This document shows, in pieces, positions 25,428 through 33,110 of a stretch of DNA of 33,358 bases; the stretch's first letter is position 1, and each line of letters begins with the position of its first letter. Made by a program: the position numbers and the translations under genes. The notes beneath the pieces were generated by a model. It was not told where the DNA came from. It worked only from the letters and a program-made list of their open reading frames with translations, and did no database searches. Origin of the DNA: Haloarculaceae archaeon H-GB1-1 (GTDB lineage: Archaea; Halobacteriota; Halobacteria; Halobacteriales; Haloarculaceae); assembly GCA_029688825.1 (NCBI GenBank), contig JARUKX010000042.1, positions 1 through 33,358 of the forward strand. The letters run 5' to 3'.

Positions 25428-26186
25428 ATGAGTCTGTACGAGGCATCAATCCGGGTCAAACACGAGTGTCCGTACCGGGAGATCTCTGAGCGCCACCCGG
25501 ACCTGACGATACGTGAATGGCCGCTGAGCGATTGCCAGGTGCTCGAAATCACCTCCGAGACGACGCCGACTGATGAGCTACTCGATGAGATCAGTCAGCT
25601 GGGGACCGTCCTTCACGAATCGGAGGGCGAAGGCGGGTATCACGTCGTCACGCAGTCGTGTCTCTGTTCATTGGAGCAGTCCATCATCGACCGCTTTGAG
25701 GAGCACAACTGTCTGTATCAGTCGCCGACGATCTACCGCCAAGGCTGGGAACACTACACGGTGGTCGCGTTCGACAGTGAGGACATCCGTGAGTTACTCG
25801 GTGATCTGCGATCCGACAGAGAGATCGAACTGCTCTCGAAGACCTCGATCTCGGAGACGCAGATCCCCCACAGTATGCTGGCTCCGGCGAGTGAACTGTT
25901 CGAGGACCTCACTGATCGACAGCTAGCGGCACTTCAATTAGCGCTGGAAAGCGGCTACTACGAACAACCGCGGAAGACCTCCCTTCGAGAACTGGCCGAA
26001 CAGACCACCGTCGCTCGTTCGACGTACGAAGAGCACCTCCGGAAGGCAGAGAACAAACTCCTCACGAACGCTGGCCAGTTCTTGCGACTGGTTACTGCGA
26101 CATCGACGGCGGACCCACTGCAGGTAGAACCGACCCGACAGGCTGAGCAGGCTGCCGACTTGTCTGCCCCCAATTCACCGGGGTGA
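25428..26186 (+). CDS. HTH_10 regulator of the adjacent sulfur-type operon
   Basis: This is a 252-residue regulator. The N-terminal domain (MSLYEASIRVKHECPYREIS to about 160) is of the type found in DmsR/Bat proteins and carries several cysteines: 14, 36, 78, 80 and 95 (HECPY, SDCQVLE, QSCLCS, HNCLYQ). The C-terminal HTH_10 starts at LTDRQLAALQLALESGYYEQ and continues through RSTYEEHLRKAENKLL, followed by a short disordered tail. An in-frame ATG at 25386 would place the start on top of the inverted repeat, so 25428 is preferred. Being divergent from the rhodanese-MBL/MFS operon and Cys-rich, it may sense persulfide or a related sulfur species (inference). Confidence 0.88.
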   Translation: MSLYEASIRVKHECPYREISERHPDLTIREWPLSDCQVLEITSETTPTDELLDEISQLGTVLHESEGEGGYHVVTQSCLCSLEQSIIDRFEEHNCLYQSPTIYRQGWEHYTVVAFDSEDIRELLGDLRSDREIELLSKTSISETQIPHSMLAPASELFEDLTDRQLAALQLALESGYYEQPRKTSLRELAEQTTVARSTYEEHLRKAENKLLTNAGQFLRLVTATSTADPLQVEPTRQAEQAADLSAPNSPG

Positions 26187-26256
26187 ACGTTCGACTACCC
26201 GACGCGAGTGTCAGAGAACGGATCCAACGCTCCGTATTCCTTGTGGGGATCGCTAG

Positions 26257-26457
26257 ACGGAGGTAGACGAGAGGTGTGCATTCTGCGAATCGCGTATCTT
26301 CGCCCACGACCCCATCCGTGTCCGTGACTGCGAAGACGACTGTGGATCACCGGTACACTTCTGTAACTACGCCCGTCTCTCGGCATCCATAGCCGAGAAC
26401 AGCCTTACCACGGGCGATGCGTGGGGGTGGAACCCCGACGAAAACAGCGATCGGTAA
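26257..26457 (+). pseudogene. Remnant of a small zinc-finger protein lacking a start codon
   Basis: A frame open from just after a TAG (26254) to TAA (26455-26457) encodes CAFCESRIFAHDP, then DCEDDCGSPVHFCNYARLS and a tail LTTGDAWGW. The Cys pattern (CxxC, two Cys four apart, FC) is that of small haloarchaeal zinc-finger proteins. No ATG, GTG or TTG lies between the TAG and the first Cys. Arg occupies two positions and Trp one where I would expect Cys in relatives (from memory). It is probably a decayed gene. An unusual start or a joined upstream exon-like part is unlikely. Confidence 0.55.
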
Positions 26458-26601
26458 GTGGGCATCTGGGTGGGGTCACAGACTGAGCTCGTAAATCGTT
26501 CCCGGAGTCGAGACCGTCGAACGACCGAGGCCATCGGTTCGCGAGCCGCATCGCTCGGAGAGGATTTCTGGCGGTGAATCCGCCCGGGTGAGCCTCGACG
26601 C

Positions 26602-27236
26602 TCAGCGCCGTTCGACGGTGAACAGGTCGTCGTCGGTCAGGACCGTCCCGACGCGGTCGTGCCAGTCGGCGCTGAAGGCTGCTCGCTCCTCCTCGCTGGC
26701 CGTGCCGTCGAGGAGCTTCGAGAGGTACTGTGTTCCGGGCCCTCCCTCCGGGACGTCGGCGACGTGGTAGGTGACCTGGACCGTCTCGTCGACGTCGGTT
26801 CGTCGGAACCGGAACGCGGGCTCGTCGTCCGCGAAGTCGCCGAAGGACAGGAGGTCCGTTCGGCCGCCGTGCCCACCGGCCAGGCCGCCGAAGCCATCTT
26901 CCTCGGCCGCACCGGTCACGTACGAGACGAGGCGGGACATCACGCCGTACGTCGGATCGTTCTTCGGGCCGCCGCGGTGACGGCCACCTCGCTGCGAACG
27001 GGGTCGGTATCCGGATAGAGGGCGTCGAGGCCGACCTGTGTGATGCGGAACGCTCCGGCTGCCGTCGGGCAGGAGTGCCCAGCGGCTTTCACGACGTTCT
27101 CGTAACTGACGACGAACGGCTGGCCGGGTTCGAGGACGGTCAGCGTCTCGGCGACGGGGTCGCGGATGCGAATCGGCTCGACGTGGTCGTAATCGACGGT
27201 CCAGTGCTGCCGGTCGGTGTTGGATGCTGTGTTCAT
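26602..27236 (-). pseudogene. Frameshifted FmdE-domain protein
   Basis: Two adjacent minus-strand frames make one protein. 27236-26975 encodes MNTASNTDRQHWTVDYDHVE to the FmdE-type metal-binding motif GHSCPTAAGAF and LDALYPDTDPVRSEVAVT. A one-base shift near 26970 (GC-rich run) then gives GPKNDPTYGVMSRLVSYVTG to the end at 26602. GHSCPT with a downstream NDP..YGVM is the FmdE pattern, first seen beside formylmethanofuran dehydrogenase genes. Read in one frame, the product stops just after RTIRRTA. It follows the deleted ATPase gene by 5 bp, so it was part of that operon. A sequencing error could also explain the shift. Confidence 0.7.
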
Positions 27237-27241
27237 GGGTC

Positions 27242-27913
27242 TCAGTGTCGCAGTAGTCGCATGCCGTTCGAGATGACGAGCAGGACGCTCCCTTCGTGGA
27301 CGAGCATACCGCCCGCCAGGTGGACGACGCTGGTCAGGACGCCGGCGAGCAGCAAGCCCACCGTTACTACGGCGACGGCGACGTTCTGCATCACGTTCCC
27401 CCGGGCCGCCTCGTCGCGGTTCTCACCGAGGACCTCGCCGTCGACGGGTAGCTTCTCTCCGGGGCGGACGAGGACGACGTCTCCCGGTTCCACGTCGAAC
27501 GCGGACACCTCGACGAGGTCGTCGTCGCGCCTGACGAGCGCCGTGTCGGGGGCCAGTTCGAGGAGCTCCGTCAGCGCTGCGCGCGTCTTGCGCATCGTCC
27601 GCCCCTCCAGGTAGCTCCCGAGGCTGAACAGGAACACGACCGCGGCGGCTTCCCAGTACTCGCCGATACCGATCGCGCCGATGGCGGCCATCGTCACCAG
27701 CGTCTTGATGCCCACCGTCCGTTCCCGAAGTTCGTAGAGGGCCGCCTTCGCGACGTCGTACCCGCCGACGAGCGTCGCGGCGAGGAGGACCGCAACGCCG
27801 ATATCGTCGAAGCGAGTGACTGCCCCGACGCTCCACCCGGTTGCGTACAGGAGGCCGCTCGTTGCCGTATGGATGGCTTTCCGGTGGGTCCGGTAGTACT
27901 GCTTCGGCTTCAT
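27242..27913 (-). pseudogene. P1B metal ATPase with catalytic core deleted in frame
   Basis: This 223-residue product matches both ends of a heavy-metal P1B ATPase. Residues 1-162 hold the first membrane helices (about 15-100, with GGYDVAKAALYELRERTVG and EYWEAAAVVFLFSLGSYLEG) and the start of the actuator domain (VEPGDVVLVRPGEKLPVDGE). At about residue 163-171 (27403-27427) it jumps to the last helices (NVMQNVAVAVVTVGLL and HEGSVLLVISNGMRLLRH). Missing are TGES, the CPC/SPC helix, DKTGT and the nucleotide domain, roughly 400 residues. HEGS in the last helix recalls P1B-4 (Co/Zn-type) pumps. It cannot hydrolyse ATP. The frame is otherwise clean, so expression of a membrane stub remains possible. 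Confidence 0.82.
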
Positions 27914-27916
27914 CTC

Positions 27917-28132
27917 TCACGCAGGTCGCGGCGTGTAGCCCTGCTTCTCGATGGTCGTCTCGAACGTGCATGCGTCGGCGACGGTTGGGTCGTACGTGAT
28001 TTCGACTCTACCGGTCGCGTAGTGGACTGCGACGTCGTCGACGCCGTCGGTGCTGGCGAGTGCTCGCTCGACGGTACTCGCACGGGTCGGGCAGTCGAAG
28101 TCCAGGACACGGAACTGGGTCGTTTCGGTCAT
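27917..28132 (-). CDS. Small HMA-domain protein with one metal-binding Cys lost
   Basis: This is a 71-residue, single-domain HMA fold (ferredoxin-like heavy-metal-associated domain) of the kind that delivers metal to P1B pumps. The metal loop reads FDCPTRASTVERAL, where the family has CxxC. The second Cys is Arg, encoded CGT, one transition away from TGT. The remainder is well conserved (VHYATGRVEITYDP, then IEKQGYTPRPA). It is the first gene of the minus-strand operon, 3 bp before the deleted ATPase. The loss of the second ligand together with the broken partner suggests it no longer carries metal normally. Confidence 0.85.
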   Translation of the reverse strand: MTETTQFRVLDFDCPTRASTVERALASTDGVDDVAVHYATGRVEITYDPTVADACTFETTIEKQGYTPRPA

Positions 28133-28155
28133 TCGTGTTCGGTTGGACGTAGGTT

Positions 28156-28210
28156 CGACTCGCGAATAAGTATTGTTTACATGATAATTTTTGTGAACGG
28201 GCGCGAGTCG
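28156..28210. promoter_or_regulatory. 9-bp inverted repeat flanking an AT-rich divergent promoter
   Basis: CGACTCGCG (28156-28164) and CGCGAGTCG (28202-28210) are perfect complements separated by 37 bp. The interior is AT-rich with its own imperfect dyad (GTTTAC...GTGAAC, 28176-28198) and the BoxA of the HMA gene (ACTTATTC, minus strand). It lies between the HMA operon and the ArsR-like gene. It may be an operator or a foldback element. Confidence 0.4.
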
Positions 28211-28258
28211 TTAGACCGGTGAAACGGGCCGTCTAGGCGGACGGCGTTCGTCTCAACG

Positions 28259-28265
28259 CCTAAAC
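28259..28265 (+). promoter_or_regulatory. BoxA-like element for the ArsR-like gene
   Basis: CCTAAAC is centred 27 nt before the ATG at 28289, consistent with a leaderless transcript. Confidence 0.35.
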
Positions 28266-28288
28266 GCTGGCCGACCCAAGCTGAGGCG

Positions 28289-28807
28289 ATGAGCGAGTTC
28301 ACAGCAGACGTCCAGTTGACCGATATCGCGGTCCGGGATACCGACGTCTCCGACGCGGTCGACGAACCGTTTCGGGCGATGATACTGGACATGCTCGCCG
28401 ACGAATCGCGAACCGTGAGCGACATCCACGCGGAGTTGTCACGGCGGGGGTTCGACCGAACCGCGAACACCGTCCGGCATCACGTGAACGAACTCCGCGA
28501 CGCGGGACTAGTCGAGGTCGCGCGACTCGAAGAACGCCGCGGCGGAACCCAGAAGTACTACCGCGCGACGACCATCGTCCTCTCGTACTCGATTCCGGAC
28601 GGAAGAGCCGACGACGTCGACGCCCTCGCGGCCACCGTAGCCCCAGCGGTCGCAGACCTCCTCGACGAGTTGCGGACAGATCACTGGGACGAATTGGACG
28701 CGATCGTCTCCGAGATGGCTCCGTGCGAGCACTGTCGTACCCAGAAGTACGAGACGCACCTGCTGTTGACGATTCTGAGACGGGCGTTCGTCCGCGCCGA
28801 GACGTGA
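28289..28807 (+). CDS. ArsR-like winged-helix regulator with C-terminal CxxC
   Basis: This 172-residue regulator has a winged helix at about 25-95. The recognition region is TVSDIHAELSRRGFDRTANT then VRHHVNELRDAGLVEVARLE, with the wing EERRGGTQKYYRAT. After a linker, a C-terminal segment carries Cys146-x-x-Cys149 (APCEHC), a natural metal or redox sensing site. It ends HLLLTILRRAFVRAET. It directly precedes the Zn/Cd-type ATPase on the same strand and is divergent from the decayed HMA operon, so it likely controls metal export genes on one or both sides (inference). No disruption is seen. Confidence 0.88.
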   Translation: MSEFTADVQLTDIAVRDTDVSDAVDEPFRAMILDMLADESRTVSDIHAELSRRGFDRTANTVRHHVNELRDAGLVEVARLEERRGGTQKYYRATTIVLSYSIPDGRADDVDALAATVAPAVADLLDELRTDHWDELDAIVSEMAPCEHCRTQKYETHLLLTILRRAFVRAET

Positions 28808-28848
28808 TCGTGTCAGGACCACCAGCGAGGTTAACAACTCGGAGTCGA

Positions 28849-28854
28849 TTTTTT
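28849..28854 (+). terminator. T-run, probable terminator of the regulator gene
   Basis: Six T residues follow GC-rich sequence 42 nt after the regulator stop, which is the form expected of archaeal intrinsic termination. The ATPase gene has its own AT-rich promoter further on. Confidence 0.4.
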
Positions 28855-28893
28855 ATTAATTATTGTTCTGTAAACGCCACTATCTAACAGCCG

Positions 28894-28902
28894 TATTAAT
28901 AA
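28894..28902 (+). promoter_or_regulatory. BoxA for the Zn/Cd-type ATPase operon
   Basis: TATTAATAA is centred about 29 nt upstream of the ATG at 28927. Transcription would start after the in-frame GTG at 28906, which decides in favour of the ATG. A GGGGAGG stretch also sits just before the ATG, but too close for a typical Shine-Dalgarno spacing. Confidence 0.5.
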
Positions 28903-28926
28903 CTCGTGAGTTGCTACGGGGAGGTA

Positions 28927-31413
28927 ATGACGACAGACGCCGAGCGGCGGGAGACGACGATACGGATACGCGTCCCCGAGATGGATTGCCCCTCCTGTGC
29001 CGGGAAGGTGGAGACGAGCGTGTCCACGCTGTCGGGAATCGTGGAGTTCGAGCCGCAGGTGACGACCGGGACGGTCACCGTGACGTACGACCCGACGACG
29101 ACCGACCGGAACACGATCGAATCCCGCGTCGAGGCGGCCGGCTACGACGTGGTTCGGGAGCCGGCCGACGAGACGATCACGTTCGACGTCCCGGAGATGG
29201 ACTGTCCCTCCTGTGCCGGGAAGGTCGAGAATGCGCTCGGGGAGACGGACGGCGTCGCGTCGTTCGAGACCGCACCGACGACGGGGACGGTGGAGGTGAC
29301 CGTCGACTCGGACGGCGAGACCGCCGAGGGCATCGTCGCGGCGATCGAATCGGCCGGCTACGAGGTCGTAGGGTCGAGCCAGAGCGAGGGGTCGCCGACC
29401 CGTCAGGACACCTGGACGAGTCCGCGCGCGCTGAAAGCGTACGCCGGCGGCGTCCTGCTGGCGGCAGGTCTCGGCGTCCAGTACGCGCTCACCGGACTCG
29501 ACGTCTCGCTCCTGTCGACGCCGATTTCCCTGACGGTCGCGGACGTCCTCTTTCTCGTAGCAGCGGCCCTCGGGGGACAGGATATCCTGCGGAACGGCTA
29601 CTACTCGGCGACGAACCTCAGCCTCGACATCGACTTCCTGATGAGCGCGGCCATCGTCAGTGCAGTGACTGCAACGGTCATCTCGCCATCTGCGCACCTC
29701 TACTCCGAGGCAGCGACGCTCGCGGTGTTGTTCAGCGTCGCCGAACTGCTGGAGCGGTACTCCATGGAGCAGGCGCGAAACTCCCTGCGTGAGCTGATGG
29801 AACTCTCACCCGACGAGGCGACGGTGAGACGCGGCGGCGAGGAGACGACGGTCCCCGTCGAGGACGTGGCCGTCGGCGAAGTGGTCGTCGTCAAGCCGGG
29901 CGAGAAGGTGCCGCTCGACGGCGTCGTCCGCTCGGGTCAGAGCGCGGTGAACGAGGCCCCAATCACCGGCGAGAGCGTTCCCGTCGACAAGACGACCGAC
30001 GACGAGGTGTACGCGGGGTCCATCAACGAGGAGGGCTATCTGGAGGTAGAGGTGACGTCTGTCGCCGGGACGGACACCCTCTCGCAGATCGTCGACCTGG
30101 TCGAAGACGCACAGAGCGAGCAGACCGAGCGCGAGCAGTTCGTCGAGCGGTTCGCGGGCTACTACACGCCGGTGATGGTGGCCGTCGCGGTGGGCGTCGC
30201 AGTGATTCCGCCGCTGGCGTTCGGCTGGCCGTGGGTCGAGTGGTTCGTCGCGGGCATCACCATGCTCGTGCTCGCGTGCCCGTGCGCGTTCGTCATCTCG
30301 ACGCCGGTGACGGTCGTCTCGGGCATCACCAGCGCCGCACGCAACGGCGTCCTCATCAAAGGTGGAAGCCACCTCGAAGCGATGGGGCGAGTCGACGCCA
30401 TCGCGCTCGACAAGACCGGGACGCTCACTCGCGGCGAGTTGGCGGTGACCGACGTGGTGCCACTGAACGGTCACACCGAGGCGGAGGTACTGCAGTGCGC
30501 CCGAGGGCTCGAGCGGCGCTCCGAACACCCCATCGGAGAGGCAATCGTCGCGCACGCCGACGACGCGGCCGTCTCTGACCGCGAGGTCGCCGAGTTCGAG
30601 AGCCTGACCGGCAAGGGCGTGCAGGCGACGCTCGACGGTCGGCCCCACTACGCGGGGAAACCGGCGCTGTTCGACGACCTCGGATTCGACCTCGAACACG
30701 TCCACGTCGTCGCCGACGGTGGCGCACTGGAGACTGAGGTCCGCGGCCACTGTGACCGCGCGGGCTGTCTCAACCTCGTCGAGGACACGATTCCGCGGCT
30801 CCAGGCCGAGGGGAAGACCGTCGTCCTCGTCGGCACCGAGGACGAACTGGAGGGCATCGTTGCCGTCGCGGACGAGGTCCGTCCGGGCGCGGCCGAGACG
30901 GTGGCCGCCCTCCGGAAGGCGGGTGTCGAGGTCGTGATGCTGACCGGCGACAACGAGGGGACCGCTCGCGCCATCGCCGAGCAGGTCGGCATCGACGAGT
31001 ACCGTGCCGGCCTCCTGCCAGAGGACAAAGTGGGGGCCATCGAAGAACTGCAGTCGGAGTACGGTGAGGTCGCGATGGTGGGTGACGGCATCAACGACGC
31101 GCCCGCGCTCGCCACCGCCGACGTGGGAGTCGCCATGGGTGCAGCCGGCACCGATACCGCCATCGAGACGGCCGACGTCGCCCTCCTCGCCGACGACATC
31201 TCGAAGCTCCCCTACCTCTACGACCTGTCTCACGGCGCGAACGGCATCATCCGCCAGAACATCTGGGCGAGTCTCGGCATCAAGCTCCTGCTGGCGGTGG
31301 GCGTCCCACTGGGGTACGTCAGCGTGGCCCTCGCGGTCCTCGCTGGTGACGCGGGCATGACGCTGGGCGTAACCGGAAACGCCATGCGTCTGTCCCGACT
31401 CAGACCCGAGTAA
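28927..31413 (+). CDS. P1B-2-type (Zn/Cd/Pb) heavy-metal ATPase
   Basis: This 828-residue pump exports soft divalent metals. Two HMA domains come first, each with MDCPSCAGKVE (CxxC at 21-24 and 93-96). Membrane helices and the actuator TGES (347-350) follow, then the ion-channel motif CPC (451-453) in ACPCAFVISTPVTVVSG, as in ZntA. Next are DKTGT with Asp495, the nucleotide-site HP (534-535), GDGINDAP (from 719), and Lys786 and Asp808 in the last two helices, the P1B-2 selectivity pair. An extra CDRAGC (609-614) lies in the nucleotide domain and could bind metal. All essential residues are intact, unlike the pump at 27242. Its stop overlaps the next gene's ATG (TAATG). Confidence 0.93.
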   Translation: MTTDAERRETTIRIRVPEMDCPSCAGKVETSVSTLSGIVEFEPQVTTGTVTVTYDPTTTDRNTIESRVEAAGYDVVREPADETITFDVPEMDCPSCAGKVENALGETDGVASFETAPTTGTVEVTVDSDGETAEGIVAAIESAGYEVVGSSQSEGSPTRQDTWTSPRALKAYAGGVLLAAGLGVQYALTGLDVSLLSTPISLTVADVLFLVAAALGGQDILRNGYYSATNLSLDIDFLMSAAIVSAVTATVISPSAHLYSEAATLAVLFSVAELLERYSMEQARNSLRELMELSPDEATVRRGGEETTVPVEDVAVGEVVVVKPGEKVPLDGVVRSGQSAVNEAPITGESVPVDKTTDDEVYAGSINEEGYLEVEVTSVAGTDTLSQIVDLVEDAQSEQTEREQFVERFAGYYTPVMVAVAVGVAVIPPLAFGWPWVEWFVAGITMLVLACPCAFVISTPVTVVSGITSAARNGVLIKGGSHLEAMGRVDAIALDKTGTLTRGELAVTDVVPLNGHTEAEVLQCARGLERRSEHPIGEAIVAHADDAAVSDREVAEFESLTGKGVQATLDGRPHYAGKPALFDDLGFDLEHVHVVADGGALETEVRGHCDRAGCLNLVEDTIPRLQAEGKTVVLVGTEDELEGIVAVADEVRPGAAETVAALRKAGVEVVMLTGDNEGTARAIAEQVGIDEYRAGLLPEDKVGAIEELQSEYGEVAMVGDGINDAPALATADVGVAMGAAGTDTAIETADVALLADDISKLPYLYDLSHGANGIIRQNIWASLGIKLLLAVGVPLGYVSVALAVLAGDAGMTLGVTGNAMRLSRLRPE

Positions 31414-32813
31414 TGGGCGATGGTTCGGGAACCGCGACGGAGCGCATTCGGCGACTGCTGACGCTCACTGCGGGGCTGTTCGCGGCGACGACCGTCGCGA
31501 GCGCACACAGCGGCGGTCTGAGCGCGGCCCAGCAGGACCCTATCCAGATACCCCTCTGGCTATTTCTGACGACCGGCGGCGGCGTCGTCGGCGCGTCGTT
31601 CCTGCTGTCCAGCTTCGCGACCGACCGGTCGCTGCTGGACGCGGTTCACGGCTGGCGCGTCGAAATCCCCGTGAGTGACGAGATCCTCACGTGGGGCCGA
31701 CGGCTCGCCGGCGCGTTCGGCGTGGCTGTCCTCTCGCTCGTCGTCGTGACCAGCGTCTTCGGGCCGACCCAGCCCACGGCGAACCTCGCGGTGTTGCTCG
31801 TCTGGGCGGGCTGGTGGGCCGGGTTGACGATGGTCGTGTACCTCGTCGGCGACGTCTGGCAGGCCGTCGACCCGTGGCGGACGCTGGGTCGCGTGCTGGG
31901 TCGAGCGGGCCTTCGGAGCTATCCGGAGCGCGTCGGAGCATGGCCGAGCGTCGCCGGCCTGCTCGCCCTCGTGTGGTTGGAGGTCGTCAGTCCGGTCGCC
32001 GAAGACCCGCTGTTGCTCGGTAGTGTCGTCGTCGGCTACACGGTGGTCACCGTCTCCGGAGCGGTCGTCTTCGGGGCCGACGCGTGGTTCGCTCACGTGG
32101 ACCCCATCGCACGTATCTATCGGTACTACGGCCGCGTCGCGCCGATTCGACGGGGCTCGGACGGACTCGAAATCGCACTCCCCGCGGCCAGGCTCACGGA
32201 CCACGAGTTCGTCGACGGGTTCGACGAGGTCGCGTTCGTCGTGGCCATCCTGTGGGTGACCACGTACGACGGCCTCGTCTCGACGCCGACGTGGGCCGGC
32301 GTCACCCGCTGGGTGGTCGACCTGGGTGTTCCCCCACTGCTCGCGTACCTGGGGACGCTGGTCGCCGGGTTCGCGCTCTTCCTCGGCATCTACCGGGTCG
32401 CCGCAGCACGCGTCCAACGCTCGGCCGACAGCTATCTCCCCGTTCGACGACTGTCGCGGGCGTTCGTCCCGTCGCTCCTGCCGATTGCCGTGGGATACCA
32501 CCTCGCGCACTTCCTGGCGTACTTCCTCCAGTTGCTCCCGGCGCTGCTGGCGTCGCTGCGTCATCCGTTCAGCGTCCCGCCGGTACTCGAAGTGCTGGTG
32601 GTGCCCGACTGGTTCGGAGCGCTCCCCATCGCGTTCGTCCTCATCGGGCACCTCGTCGCCGTGTGGGTGGCCCACGCGACCGCGTTCGACTACTTCCCGC
32701 ACCGCGTGCAGGCGATCAGGAGTCAGTATCCGCTGGTCGTCGCGATGGTATTCTACACGATGGTGAGCCTCTGGATCGTCTCCCGACCGAGCGTTCCCCT
32801 CCCGTACCTATGA
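31413..32813 (+). CDS. Polytopic membrane protein of unknown function
   Basis: This 466-residue protein has about 10-11 hydrophobic segments. An N-terminal segment with ASAHSGG at its end could be a signal anchor. The remainder reads like a carrier or redox-less membrane enzyme: WAGWWAGLTMVVYLVGDVW, VDPWRTLGRVLGR, FAHVDPIARIYRYYGRVAPI and a His-containing helix YHLAHFLAYFLQLLP. It resembles actinobacterial membrane proteins often labelled fenitrothion hydrolase, a name of doubtful value. I do not claim that activity. Coupling by overlapping start and stop codons (ATG at 31413) to a metal pump upstream and a zinc-finger protein downstream points to a role in metal handling (inference). Confidence 0.8.
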   Translation: MGDGSGTATERIRRLLTLTAGLFAATTVASAHSGGLSAAQQDPIQIPLWLFLTTGGGVVGASFLLSSFATDRSLLDAVHGWRVEIPVSDEILTWGRRLAGAFGVAVLSLVVVTSVFGPTQPTANLAVLLVWAGWWAGLTMVVYLVGDVWQAVDPWRTLGRVLGRAGLRSYPERVGAWPSVAGLLALVWLEVVSPVAEDPLLLGSVVVGYTVVTVSGAVVFGADAWFAHVDPIARIYRYYGRVAPIRRGSDGLEIALPAARLTDHEFVDGFDEVAFVVAILWVTTYDGLVSTPTWAGVTRWVVDLGVPPLLAYLGTLVAGFALFLGIYRVAAARVQRSADSYLPVRRLSRAFVPSLLPIAVGYHLAHFLAYFLQLLPALLASLRHPFSVPPVLEVLVVPDWFGALPIAFVLIGHLVAVWVAHATAFDYFPHRVQAIRSQYPLVVAMVFYTMVSLWIVSRPSVPLPYL

Positions 32814-33079
32814 CAGACGTCGAGTACACTCACCCGACCGAGAACGGCACAGCGTCACACCGGTGTCAGTACTGCGGCCGCTCCTTCGCGCGAGAGGACT
32901 ACCTCGCGTTGCACCACGGCCTCGAACACGACGCGCGGCTGTCCGAAGACGAACGGTCGGCCGTCGAGGAGGCCCGGTCCGAGGAGAAAGCGGAACTCAG
33001 GAAGTTTCGCGTGAAGGCTCTCGGCGTGCTGGTCGTGTTGTACTTCGGCCTGCTGATGGCGTACGCCATCTACGCCTGA
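32810..33079 (+). CDS. C2H2 zinc finger fused to a membrane segment
   Basis: This is an 89-residue protein. Residues about 19-40 form a classical C2H2 finger (CQYCGRSFAREDYLALHHGLEH). An acidic coiled-coil-prone helix follows (LSEDERSAVEEARSEEKAEL), and one C-terminal membrane segment (about 68-88, VKALGVLVVLYFGLLMAYAI). The finger would face the cytoplasm. The ATG at 32810 overlaps the previous stop (ATGA), so translation is coupled. This is not a typical DNA-binding arrangement. A membrane-anchored adaptor or metal sensor for the operon is possible (inference). Confidence 0.88.
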   Translation: MTDVEYTHPTENGTASHRCQYCGRSFAREDYLALHHGLEHDARLSEDERSAVEEARSEEKAELRKFRVKALGVLVVLYFGLLMAYAIYA

Positions 33080-33110
33080 CTACGGGTTCGTATGCGGGTT
33101 CAGAACGACG

